DNA of 40,077 bases from Actinocrinis puniceicyclus (GTDB taxonomy: Bacteria > Actinomycetota > Actinomycetes > Streptomycetales > Catenulisporaceae), in the NCBI RefSeq assembly GCF_018283645.1, contig NZ_JAGSXH010000054.1, positions 1-40,077 on the forward strand. The letters run 5' to 3'. The translations under genes and the position numbers were made by a program. Within the stretch, counting starts at the first letter, position 1. Every line of letters begins with the position of its first letter. The notes under the pieces are model-generated. The model saw only the letters and a program-made list of their open reading frames with translations, searched no databases and was not told the DNA's origin. Below are positions 7,422-16,322 of this stretch, in pieces.

Positions 7422-8633
7422 ATGGAAGCGCCGGAAACCACCATCCCGCACGCGCGGCCGGCTCCGGCCCGACCCGACGCGATCGTCGTCGGGGGCGGCC
7501 TCATCGGCCTCGCGGTCGCCTGGCGCGCCGCACAACGCGGCCTGCACGTCGCGCTGGTCGACCCGGAACCGGGCTCCGGCGCCTCGCACGCCGCCGCCGG
7601 GATGCTCGCCCCGGCCACCGAGGCGCACTACGGCGAGGAAAGGCTGCTGCGGCTCAACCTCGCCTCCGCGCGCCGCTATCCGGACTTCGTAGCCGAACTG
7701 GAAGGCGTGTCCGGCACTCCCGCCGGCTACACCGCGCGCGGCACGCTCGCCGTCGCGTTCGACTCGGGCGACCGGGCCGTGCTGGCCGACCTGGCGGCCT
7801 TCCACCAGCGCCTGGGTCTGGACTCGGAACCGCTCAGCGGGCGCGAATGCCGCTCCCTCGAACCGCTGCTCTCCCCCGACGTCCAGTCCGGTCTGCACGT
7901 GCGCGGCGATCACCAGATCGACAACCGGATGCTGGTGGCCGCGCTGCTCACCGCACTCACCCGCGAACACGTCACGGTGCATCGCGAGCGCGTCGCCGAA
8001 CTGCTGGTCGAGCACGACGTGGCGATCGGCGTACGGCTTGCCGACGGCCGGACGCTGCACGCCGACCGGGTGGTTCTGGCCGCCGGCTGCCAGTCGACCT
8101 CGATTCCCGGGCTTCCGCCCGGCGCGCTGCCGCCCATCCGACCGGTCAAAGGGCAGATATTGCGCCTGTCCGTCCCGGCGAGCGCCGTACCGTTCCTGGG
8201 TCGCGCGGTACGCGGCGTCGTGCGCGGCCGCCAGGTCTACCTGGTGCCCAGGGAGCACGGGGAACTGGTCGTCGGCGCGACGGTCGAGGAGCAGGGTTTC
8301 GACACTCAGGTCACGGCGGGCGGCGTCTACGAGCTGCTGCGCGCCGCGCACGGGCTGGTGCCTGATATCGGCGAGTTGCCGCTGACCGAAGTGCGCGCGG
8401 GCCTGAGGCCCGGTTCACCGGACAACGCGCCGCTGCTCGGCCCCACCGCCCTGCCGGGCCTGGTCGCCGCCACGGGGCATTTCCGCAACGGTGTGCTGCT
8501 GACCCCGATCACGGCAGACGCCATAGCCGAATGCCTGGTCAGCGGGCAAATGCCCGAAGACGCACAGGGCTTCGAACCGCAGCGCTTCGGCAACGAGCCG
8601 CGCCGCTTCTCGAAGAAGGCCGCGCTTGCATGA
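7422..8633 (+). CDS. thiO: Glycine oxidase, thiazole synthesis
   Basis: FAD enzyme that oxidises glycine to the iminoacetate needed by ThiG. The 403-residue protein opens with the dinucleotide-binding fold AIVVGGGLIGLAVAWRAAQRG at about residues 23-43 and an acidic residue ending strand 2 (ALVDPE). It continues with SHAAAGMLAPATEAHYG, typical of ThiO, and has the second FAD motif RAGLRPGSPDNAPLLGPT and GHFRNGVLLTP near the C-terminus. The ATG at 7422 has a strong ribosome site formed by the end of the TPP riboswitch. Its stop overlaps the thiS start in an ATGA arrangement, so thiS translation is coupled to it. Confidence 0.95.
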   Translation: MEAPETTIPHARPAPARPDAIVVGGGLIGLAVAWRAAQRGLHVALVDPEPGSGASHAAAGMLAPATEAHYGEERLLRLNLASARRYPDFVAELEGVSGTPAGYTARGTLAVAFDSGDRAVLADLAAFHQRLGLDSEPLSGRECRSLEPLLSPDVQSGLHVRGDHQIDNRMLVAALLTALTREHVTVHRERVAELLVEHDVAIGVRLADGRTLHADRVVLAAGCQSTSIPGLPPGALPPIRPVKGQILRLSVPASAVPFLGRAVRGVVRGRQVYLVPREHGELVVGATVEEQGFDTQVTAGGVYELLRAAHGLVPDIGELPLTEVRAGLRPGSPDNAPLLGPTALPGLVAATGHFRNGVLLTPITADAIAECLVSGQMPEDAQGFEPQRFGNEPRRFSKKAALA

Positions 8634-8845
8634 CCGCGACGCGCGTGCAAGTCGTCGTCAACGGACAGCCTGAATCCTTTCCCGCCGACACCACCCTCGG
8701 CGCGTTGATCAGCCGACTGCGCCCATCCCGCACAGGCATCGCGGTGGCGGTCGGCGATGACGTCGTACCGCGCGCGGAGTGGGACGACAGGCCGCTTCGG
8801 CACGGCGACCAGATAGAAATCCTCACCGCCGTCCAGGGCGGCTGA
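8630..8845 (+). CDS. thiS: Sulfur carrier protein ThiS
   Basis: A 71-residue ubiquitin-like sulfur carrier. It starts with VQVVVNGQPESFPADTTLGALI and ends in the essential Gly-Gly (VQGG), whose terminal carboxylate is adenylated and thiolated before donating sulfur to the thiazole. The start overlaps the thiO stop by four bases. It lies 18 bases before thiG. No thiF-like activating enzyme is visible in this window, so that function must be supplied from elsewhere. Confidence 0.95.
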   Translation: MTATRVQVVVNGQPESFPADTTLGALISRLRPSRTGIAVAVGDDVVPRAEWDDRPLRHGDQIEILTAVQGG

Positions 8846-9637
<792 letters not shown>

Positions 9638-9725
9638 GCGGGATCCGCACCAGCGCGTTCGAACACTGCCGTTCCAGCTTCGCCACATTCGCGTATCAGC
9701 GGGCGCCGCTGTCGTGACCAACGCC

Positions 9726-9731
9726 TACACT
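9726..9731 (+). promoter_or_regulatory. -10 element of the PASTA kinase gene (probably leaderless)
   Basis: TACACT lies 8 bases before the GTG at 9740, with no Shine-Dalgarno sequence between, so transcription would begin at or next to the start codon. No convincing -35 is seen. Confidence 0.45.
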
Positions 9732-9739
9732 CGATTTTC

Positions 9740-11497
9740 GTGGAGGCTCCCTCGCGGCACGAACCCGTGCTGGACGGCGCGCTGATCGGGCGGACGCTCG
9801 ACGGCCGGTACGCCGTCCAGTCGCGTCTCGCCCAAGGAGGCATGGCCACGGTGTACCGGGCCTGGGACAACAGGCTGGACCGGCTGGTCGCGCTCAAGGT
9901 CATCGACCCGGAACTGGCGCGGCACCCCGAGTACGTGGCCCGCTTCATACGCGAGGCGAAATCGGCGGCCCGGCTCAGCCACCCGAACATCGTCGCCGTG
10001 TACGACCAGTCCGGGCAGCCGCCGCTGGCCTATCTGGCGATGGAATACGTGCCCGGCGAGACCCTGCGCGAGTTGCTGGGCCGCCGCGGCCGGCTCAGTC
10101 CGCGCGAGGCGCTGGAGGTGCTGGACGCGATGCTCGCCGGCCTGGCCGCCGCGCACCGCGCCGGGATCGTGCACCGGGACGTCAAACCGGAAAACGTGCT
10201 GCTCAACGCCGCGACACTGAACAGTCGTCAGGGCTCTTACGCATCCGCGGTCAAGGTCACCGACTTCGGATTGGCGCGCAGCGTGAGCACCGAGGGCGGC
10301 ACGCCCGGCGCGACTCTGGGCTCTTCGCTGGGCGCCACACTGCCCGGCGGCGGCCTGATCGGCACGGTCTCCTATCTCGCCCCCGAACTGGTCGCGCACG
10401 GCACCTGCGACGCGCGTTCCGACGTGTACTCGGCCGGGATCGTGCTCTTCGAGCTGCTCTGCGGCCGCAAGCCGTTCACGGGCGGCACCCCGGTGGAGAT
10501 CGCGCGCCGGCACGTCACCGAGCGCGTTCCGCCGCCTTCGCTGCTGGTGCCCGGCCTCGACCCGGCGCTCGACGCGCTGGTCGCCTCGGCCACCGCCCGC
10601 GACCCGGGCGCCCGGCCCGTCGACGCGGCGGCCTACCGCGAGCAGGTGCGCGCCGTGTACGCGAACCTGCCGGACTCGGCGCTGAACCTGGGCGGATACG
10701 CCACCGTGGAGACCACGCGGCCGCTGCCGCCGGAGCCGACGCGCCGGGCCGAGCCGACCCAGCACTATGTCGCACCCCGGACCTCTGCGCGGCAGAGCCG
10801 GGTCGTCGATCAGGCGCCGCGCCGCCGCTCGCTCAAGGGCCTGATCATCTTCCTGGTGGTGCTGTTCCTGGCCGCCGCCGCCGGGATAGGCGCCTGGCTC
10901 TACGGCCGGGTGGTCTTCGAGAACACCCCGAACCTGGTCGGCCTCACCCGATCGCAGGCCACGACGACGCTGGCCGGTGACGGGCTGAAGGCGAGGATAG
11001 TCGAGGGCTACAGCGACACCGTCGGGGTCGGCGAGGTCGCCTCGGTCTCCCCCAGCCCGGGCACCCCGGTCAAGCAGGGGTCTGTGATCACGCTGACCGT
11101 CTCGAAGGGCCGGCGGGCCACCGTGCCGGACGTGACCGGACGGACCCAGGACGACGCTACCGCGGCGCTCCAGGGCAGCGGCTTCACCGTCGCGATCGCC
11201 ACCGCCCAGGTCTCCTCGGACACGGTGCCGAAGGGCTCGGTGGTCTCGTACACCCCGAGGGGCGCCGTCGCGCCCGGCAGCACGGTCACGCTGACCCTCT
11301 CCAGCGGCGCGCGGCAGGTCGTCGTGCGCGACGTGACCGACATGACGGTGGAGGACGCGACCGCGGCGCTCCAGGCCCAGGGCTTCACCGTGCACACCAC
11401 GCGGCTGCTCCCGTTCGTCGACAACGTGGGGCGGCAGTCGCCGAGCGGCGGTTCGAGCGTCGACTACGGTTCCACGATCACGCTGTACATCTACTAG
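9740..11497 (+). CDS. PASTA-domain Ser/Thr protein kinase (PknB/PknL type)
   Basis: A 585-residue transmembrane sensor kinase. The cytoplasmic kinase domain covers about residues 22-300, with the glycine loop AQGGMATVY, ATP lysine K53 (VALKV), catalytic D147 in HRDVKPEN, D175 of DFG, and GTVSYLAPE. Between DFG and that motif is a Gly/Thr/Ser-rich activation segment of about 40 residues, which is rather long. A Pro/Arg-rich linker leads to one membrane helix (about 364-388). Three extracytoplasmic PASTA repeats follow from residue 395 to the end, a module known in this family to bind muropeptides or lipid II. The stop codon abuts the start of the EamA gene. In M. tuberculosis the neighbouring PknL phosphorylates Rv2175c, and an Rv2175c homologue lies at 6142-6507. 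Confidence 0.95.
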   Translation: MEAPSRHEPVLDGALIGRTLDGRYAVQSRLAQGGMATVYRAWDNRLDRLVALKVIDPELARHPEYVARFIREAKSAARLSHPNIVAVYDQSGQPPLAYLAMEYVPGETLRELLGRRGRLSPREALEVLDAMLAGLAAAHRAGIVHRDVKPENVLLNAATLNSRQGSYASAVKVTDFGLARSVSTEGGTPGATLGSSLGATLPGGGLIGTVSYLAPELVAHGTCDARSDVYSAGIVLFELLCGRKPFTGGTPVEIARRHVTERVPPPSLLVPGLDPALDALVASATARDPGARPVDAAAYREQVRAVYANLPDSALNLGGYATVETTRPLPPEPTRRAEPTQHYVAPRTSARQSRVVDQAPRRRSLKGLIIFLVVLFLAAAAGIGAWLYGRVVFENTPNLVGLTRSQATTTLAGDGLKARIVEGYSDTVGVGEVASVSPSPGTPVKQGSVITLTVSKGRRATVPDVTGRTQDDATAALQGSGFTVAIATAQVSSDTVPKGSVVSYTPRGAVAPGSTVTLTLSSGARQVVVRDVTDMTVEDATAALQAQGFTVHTTRLLPFVDNVGRQSPSGGSSVDYGSTITLYIY

Positions 11498-12610
11498 ATG
11501 GCGAAAGACGCACTGCGCGCGCCGCGGCGCGCAACGGTCACCGCCACGGCCGGGCTGCTCGGTGTCACGCTGGTCTGGGGCGTGTCCTTCGTGATGACCA
11601 AGGACGCGCTCGGCGACATGCCCGTCGCCGATCTGATGTTCGAGCGTTTCGCGCTGGCCACGGCCGTGCTGCTGGCGCTGCGTCCCCGGGCGCTGCGCGG
11701 ACTCGGCGGCGCCGGCTGGCGGCACGGTGTGCTGATCGGCCTGATCCTCGCCTTCAGCTGCCTTACCCAGACCTACGGGCTGCGCACCACCCCCGCGTCG
11801 GTGTCCGCGTTCATCACCGGGCTGTTCGTGGTCTTCACCCCGGTTCTGGGCGCGCTCGTGCTGCGCACCCGGATCGCGGTGACCGCGTGGGCCGGCGCCG
11901 GGCTCGCCACGGCCGGCCTCGGGCTGCTGACACTGGAGACCTCGGGCGGCAGCCTGATCGGTACCGGGGAGCTGTTGACGCTCGCGTGCGCGGCCGGCTG
12001 GGCCGCGCACATCACCGCCGTCGGCGCATGGGCCGACCGGCATGATCCGTACGCGCTGGCCGTCGTGCAGCTCGCCGCCACGGCCGCGGTCTGCCTCATC
12101 GTCGCGGTGCCCGGCGCGGTCGGCCGCGGCGCAATAGTGCTGCCGTTCCGCGGCGCGGATTGGGTGACGCTGGGCTACACCGCGCTGCTGTGCACGGCCG
12201 CCGCGTTCTTCATGCAGACATATGCGCAGCGGCGCATCTCCGCCACCCGCACCGCGGTGGTGATGACCATGGAGCCGGTTTTCGGCGCGCTGGCTGCACG
12301 GGTTTCCGGGGAGCATCTGCCGCTGCGCGGTTACTTCGGCGCGGCGCTCGTACTGGCCGCGATGTATCTGGTCGAGCTTCGGCGCGCCCCTGGCGGTTCA
12401 CGGCATCCCGCCGCACCGCGGGCGGTGTCTGCTATCGTGCCCCGGGAATCAGTGTTCTTTCACTCACCTCCCGTCGATGCCGGGTCGGCGACCGTCGGCC
12501 CGGTCGGACTGCGAGCGGTTGCCACCACCCATGGAACAGATGCGCTCGATGGCTCCACCACGGAACTCGGAACTGCCCTGGGACCGGTTCGACCCCTTCG
12601 GGTACCTTGA
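11498..12610 (+). CDS. EamA/DMT-family transporter with C-terminal extension
   Basis: A ten-helix drug/metabolite transporter built from two EamA repeats: one begins with LLGVTLVWGVSFVMTKDAL, the second with GELLTLACAAGWAAHITAVG. The second repeat ends with the characteristic AVVMTMEPVFGALAA and a last helix, GAALVLAAMYLVELRR, near residue 300. The substrate is unknown. The ATG follows the kinase stop without a gap, indicating co-translation. The frame then continues about 70 residues with no family-like sequence and overlaps the methyltransferase gene by 80 bases. This tail is odd for the family and may reflect loss of the original stop by frameshift. Confidence 0.88.
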   Translation: MAKDALRAPRRATVTATAGLLGVTLVWGVSFVMTKDALGDMPVADLMFERFALATAVLLALRPRALRGLGGAGWRHGVLIGLILAFSCLTQTYGLRTTPASVSAFITGLFVVFTPVLGALVLRTRIAVTAWAGAGLATAGLGLLTLETSGGSLIGTGELLTLACAAGWAAHITAVGAWADRHDPYALAVVQLAATAAVCLIVAVPGAVGRGAIVLPFRGADWVTLGYTALLCTAAAFFMQTYAQRRISATRTAVVMTMEPVFGALAARVSGEHLPLRGYFGAALVLAAMYLVELRRAPGGSRHPAAPRAVSAIVPRESVFFHSPPVDAGSATVGPVGLRAVATTHGTDALDGSTTELGTALGPVRPLRVP

Positions 12611-13292
12611 GTCCAACTACCGCGGCATGCGCGCTGACGATGCGGAGATCCTGCGCCGCACGCACGCCTGGTTCGCCGAGCAGACCGGCGGCGCGGCCGG
12701 GCACGGCCTGGACGTCGGTTGCGGTCCGAACCTCTACCCCGGCCTGGCGATGCTGCCGGTGTGCCGCACGGTGACTCTGATCGACTACTCGCACCGCAAC
12801 ATCGCCTGGCTGCGCTCACACTTGGAGCACTGCGGCGAGATCTGGCGGCCGTACTGGGATCTGGTCTCCCCCGGCGGGCGGAACGGAGCCTTCGAACAAG
12901 CCCGCCGCTGGCTCGCCGAACGCGGCCGGATCGAGCACGGCAGCGTGTTCGACCTGCCGTCGGCGGCCTGGGACCTGGGCACCATGTTCTTCGTCGCCGA
13001 GTCGATCACCGGCGACCACACGGAGTTCACGGTCGCGGTCACCCGCTTCCTCAGTGCGCTGCGCCCGGCGGCGCCGTTCGCGGCCGCCTTCATGGAGTAC
13101 TCCGCCGGCTACGACATCGCCGGCGTCGAATTCCCCGCGGTGAGCATAGGCGAGCGGGAACTGCTCGGCTGCCTGGCGCCGCATTGCGCCGAGGTGCGGA
13201 TCCACCGGGTGGGGATCGGGGCGCAACCGCTGCGCGCCGGATACTGCGGCATGCTTCTGGCGCTGGGAACAACGCGCGCGACGGCGATGTGA
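12531..13292 (+). CDS. SCO2525-family SAM-dependent methyltransferase
   Basis: A 253-residue class I methyltransferase resembling the NNMT/PNMT/TEMT small-molecule group. Motif I is HGLDVGCGPNLYPGLAML (about residues 58-75), with the acidic residue of motif II in VTLIDYSHRNIAWL. The N-terminal segment ELPWDRFDPFGYLESNYRGM is typical of the SCO2525 family. The substrate is unknown. It opens a plus-strand run matching SCO2525-2524-2523-2522-2521 in that order. ATG codons at 12531, 12540 and 12549 are all possible starts, and none has a strong ribosome site. The first 80 bases overlap the EamA frame. Confidence 0.85.
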   Translation: MEQMRSMAPPRNSELPWDRFDPFGYLESNYRGMRADDAEILRRTHAWFAEQTGGAAGHGLDVGCGPNLYPGLAMLPVCRTVTLIDYSHRNIAWLRSHLEHCGEIWRPYWDLVSPGGRNGAFEQARRWLAERGRIEHGSVFDLPSAAWDLGTMFFVAESITGDHTEFTVAVTRFLSALRPAAPFAAAFMEYSAGYDIAGVEFPAVSIGERELLGCLAPHCAEVRIHRVGIGAQPLRAGYCGMLLALGTTRATAM

Positions 13293-13481
13293 CGGACCGT
13301 TCGCTGCCGTACGATGAGTCAGGGCGCTTCGAGCCGGTAGACTCCGGCCCTGCGACACCGCTGGCCTGCCCGCTTCGCCGATCCGCGCGCTCGAAGGCTT
13401 GAATTCGAGCTCTGGGATCGTGGGCGCGGCGCAAAGGGTCGCGGGGCGTAGCGGGCCGGGGCCGCCGCGCCCGCCGCCACT

Positions 13482-13513
13482 GCCACGCCGTCGATCCCGC
13501 CACGCCGTCGATC
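13482..13513 (+). repeat. Tandem direct repeat, 17-base period
   Basis: GCCACGCCGTCGATC occurs at 13482-13496 and again at 13499-13513, ending 9 bases before the SCO2524-like start. The 230-base gap 13293-13522 otherwise holds no gene; TAGACT at 13338-13343 is a possible -10. The repeat could be a regulator site or replication slippage. Confidence 0.5.
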
Positions 13514-13522
13514 GGAGCGCCG

Positions 13523-15403
13523 ATGAGAGCGAACGTCGAGAACATCGAACCGCGCCGACGCCTGCTGGACGTGTGGAAGGCCCTGGGCGACTTCGCGATG
13601 ACGGACCGCAAGTGGCGATGGCAGGGGCGGCAGGAGCCCAACTCGATCGCGGACGCCGAGCAATTGCTGTGCCTGCTGCAGCCGGCCACCGCGCTGTCGG
13701 CGCTGCGGCTGGCCGACCCGGACGAGACCTCCCAGGACGCGAAATCCGCGCTGCACCGCTTCGGCAGCGAGTCGCTGATCCCTCGCTCGATCATCGAGAT
13801 CCTGGAGGACTACCTCGACCGCTACACCATGCCGGACGGCGGCCCGCCCTCCTTCGCCGGCGGCAGCGCCTTCATCCCGTGGTTGCCCGGCGACAAGCTC
13901 TCCGACGAGCAGCGCGACCTCGACCTGCTGGTCTCCTACACCACCTCGGTCACACTGTGCCTGTCCGCGCTGGAGTTCCTGCAGGACTATGAGCGCACCA
14001 CCGCGCGCGGCAGCTGGCTCAAGCGCGCCGTCGAGCTGCGCGGCCGGGTGGACGAGCGGCTGACCGGCGCGCTGATCGGCCTGACCCGCAGCTTCACCAC
14101 GAACCTGATCGAACCGGACTCCGCCGAGGGCCGTAACCTGATCCGGCTGCTCGATCAGGACGAGACCGGCGACACCCAGATGATCATGGAGGGGTTCAAC
14201 CAGCGGATGAACGAGGTGCGCGGCCGGCTGAGCGAGGCGCGGCTCGGCGTGTCCATCGCCGCGGAGATCGACGACCCCGGCGTGCTCTTCGAGCTCGGCT
14301 GGACCTGGGGCGTCGCCAGGGACGCGCCCCTGGTCGAACTGGACGAGCCGGCCGCAGACACCTCCTCGCAGCGCCCCGGCGTCGCTCTCTCAGCGCCCTT
14401 CCTCTACTTCACCCTGATGGCGCTGGACACGATCGAGCAGCTGACCCGCGACCGCGTCAGAGTGCTGGGACTGCTGAACCCGTTGCAGGACCGCCTGGCC
14501 ACCGCGCTCGGACTGCGCCGGGACCTGACCCAGATCTACTGGTCGCGTCTGGCCCGATTCGGCGAGGGCCGCTGGCCGCTGGAGGACCTGCCCTGGCGCA
14601 CGGTGGACGACACCGAGAACGACTACTACAGCCTCGCCGTCTCCGCGCTGCTGATCCAGGACCTGCGCCAGCGCACCGCGAGCGAGGCGGATCTGCAACG
14701 CGTCGAACCGCTGCTGGGGGAGCTGGCCAGCCGAGCCCGCATCACCCGGCGGGCGCTGCGCGACGACCCCGCGCTCGGCCTACACGACCCGGGCCTGAAG
14801 ATCGAGTTGGAGGGTTCGGACGAACTCGGGCGGCCGATGGCCTATCAGCTCGCGGACTTCGCTCCGGTGCTGTTCAAGCGCACGACGCAACTGGCCGAGC
14901 TGACCATCGACCCGAAGACGCGGGACAAGCTGCTGGGCTTGGCCACCCAGCTGTGGAACCACCTCGCGTCCCGTCGGATCGACGGTGGCAAGGCCGACGG
15001 CCTGTGGGACGACCCGGGGCGCGCGTACGGGGGAATCAGCGTGCGATACGACGAGCCGCTGTGGTCCACCAACGCCCGGATCGTCGACGCGCTGATCTCG
15101 TCGGCCAACGCGCTGAACACCCGTCAGACGCACAACGAGATCCTCAGCGAGACCGCGGCGGCGATGGTCAGCGAGGCGGAGTTCCTGCTCAACCAGCAGC
15201 AGATGACCACGCCCGCGCTCAGCTCCTCGCCGATGCTGCGCGGCCTTGAGGAGATCCGCACCTCGCTGCAGCGTGCCAGGACTCTGATCGAGTCGCAACC
15301 GTCCACCGCGATCGCACTGTGCGTCAACGCGGTAGCGCAACTCGACAAGAACACCCAGGCGCGCCTCGATGCCCGCAGCGGCCGGCCGGGAGCCACGGAC
15401 TGA
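13523..15403 (+). CDS. SCO2524-family protein of unknown function
   Basis: A 626-residue soluble, mainly helical protein without signal peptide or membrane segment. I recognise it by size, composition and position as the SCO2524 family; no enzymatic motif is evident. Conserved-looking stretches include the N-terminal LLDVWKALGDFAMTDRKWRW, a Leu-rich central part, and the Gly/Asp/Trp-rich segment near residues 480-515 (DGLWDDPGRAYGG then DEPLWSTNARIVDALI). The regular helical pairs with aromatic and acidic loop residues resemble alpha/alpha toroid folds, but that is an impression, not an assignment. The ATG has a GGAG ribosome site 5 bases upstream. Its stop overlaps the next start by one base (TGATG), so the proteins are made in coupled fashion. 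Confidence 0.82.
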   Translation: MRANVENIEPRRRLLDVWKALGDFAMTDRKWRWQGRQEPNSIADAEQLLCLLQPATALSALRLADPDETSQDAKSALHRFGSESLIPRSIIEILEDYLDRYTMPDGGPPSFAGGSAFIPWLPGDKLSDEQRDLDLLVSYTTSVTLCLSALEFLQDYERTTARGSWLKRAVELRGRVDERLTGALIGLTRSFTTNLIEPDSAEGRNLIRLLDQDETGDTQMIMEGFNQRMNEVRGRLSEARLGVSIAAEIDDPGVLFELGWTWGVARDAPLVELDEPAADTSSQRPGVALSAPFLYFTLMALDTIEQLTRDRVRVLGLLNPLQDRLATALGLRRDLTQIYWSRLARFGEGRWPLEDLPWRTVDDTENDYYSLAVSALLIQDLRQRTASEADLQRVEPLLGELASRARITRRALRDDPALGLHDPGLKIELEGSDELGRPMAYQLADFAPVLFKRTTQLAELTIDPKTRDKLLGLATQLWNHLASRRIDGGKADGLWDDPGRAYGGISVRYDEPLWSTNARIVDALISSANALNTRQTHNEILSETAAAMVSEAEFLLNQQQMTTPALSSSPMLRGLEEIRTSLQRARTLIESQPSTAIALCVNAVAQLDKNTQARLDARSGRPGATD

Positions 15404-16317
15404 TGATCATCTTCTCCGTCTCGCACAAGGGCGGCACCGGCCGTTCCGTCACCAGCACGAACCTGGCCTACCGTGCCGCGCTGCGCGGGTACAACACCTG
15501 CTATCTCGATTTCGACTTCGGGTCGCCGACCATCGGCACGATCTTCGACGTGGAGAACACGATCGACGGGGTGATCGGCAACGGACTGCACGACTTTCTC
15601 GGCGGACGCTCGGCCGATGTGCAGCGCGTCAGCGTGTGGGCCGAGTCGAAGGTCAGCGGTTCGGGGCAGCCACCGGGTGCCGGCTCGCTGACACTGCTGC
15701 CGGGCAGCCGCGGAGGCGGCGAGTTCAGCGTGGACAAGGCCACCGTGGACCGGTGCACCGAACTGTTCGTCAAGCTCGACGAGGAGTTCGACCTGATCCT
15801 GGTCGACCTGAGCGCGGGTAGGTCCTTCGCCGTCGAACTGGCGCTGCAGTGCACGGCCCGGCCCGCGCTGCGGATGGTGCCGGCCCGCTGGCTGGTGTTC
15901 CACCGCTGGACCCGCCAGCATGTGCGCGCGGCCCACGACCTGGTCTACGGCGAGCGCGGCCTGCTCAACTCCGCGGTCTCCACCGGACACGACGACGCGG
16001 TGATGCGTACGCTGATCCGCTTTGTGCGCACGGCGTACATCGATCCGCACTCGCCGTCGACCGACCACCTGAGCCCAACCCAGCAGAACTGGCTGTTCGA
16101 GATGGACCGCGATCTGGAAGCGCTTTCCGCGCGGCTGAAGCTGGGCCGCTCGGTGCGCCTCGGCAGCGTGTCCCTGGACGCGGTGCTCCAATGGCGCGAG
16201 CAGCTGATCACCGACCGGGACGTGAAGACACTGGGCATCGCGCACGAGGAAACCGTGCGGGCTTACGAGGACTTGGCGCAGGCGGTCACCGACCCCGCCG
16301 TCTGGGAGTCGATCTGA
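15403..16317 (+). CDS. SCO2523-family variant P-loop protein (ParA/MinD-like)
   Basis: A 304-residue protein with the ParA/MinD/SIMIBI fold. The deviant Walker A motif is at residues 7-17, SHKGGTGRSVT. The signature lysine K9 is kept, but the usual phosphate-binding lysine is Arg (R14). A switch-type segment LDFDFGSPTIGTIFD and a Walker B-like FDLILVDLSAGRS follow. The C-terminal half (from about 150) contains RTAYIDPHSPSTDHLSP and is special to this family. ParA-like proteins position partners or act as nucleotide switches; whether this one hydrolyses ATP is doubtful given R14. It is coupled by a one-base overlap to the SCO2524-like gene and followed after 5 bases by the SCO2522-like gene. 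Confidence 0.88.
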   Translation: MIIFSVSHKGGTGRSVTSTNLAYRAALRGYNTCYLDFDFGSPTIGTIFDVENTIDGVIGNGLHDFLGGRSADVQRVSVWAESKVSGSGQPPGAGSLTLLPGSRGGGEFSVDKATVDRCTELFVKLDEEFDLILVDLSAGRSFAVELALQCTARPALRMVPARWLVFHRWTRQHVRAAHDLVYGERGLLNSAVSTGHDDAVMRTLIRFVRTAYIDPHSPSTDHLSPTQQNWLFEMDRDLEALSARLKLGRSVRLGSVSLDAVLQWREQLITDRDVKTLGIAHEETVRAYEDLAQAVTDPAVWESI

Positions 16318-16322
16318 GGGCG

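Noticed and set aside
9725-12316. An 863-codon minus-strand open frame across the kinase and EamA genes
   Set aside because: Its translation is Arg/Gly/His-rich without any fold signal, while the opposite strand encodes clear kinase, PASTA and transporter motifs.
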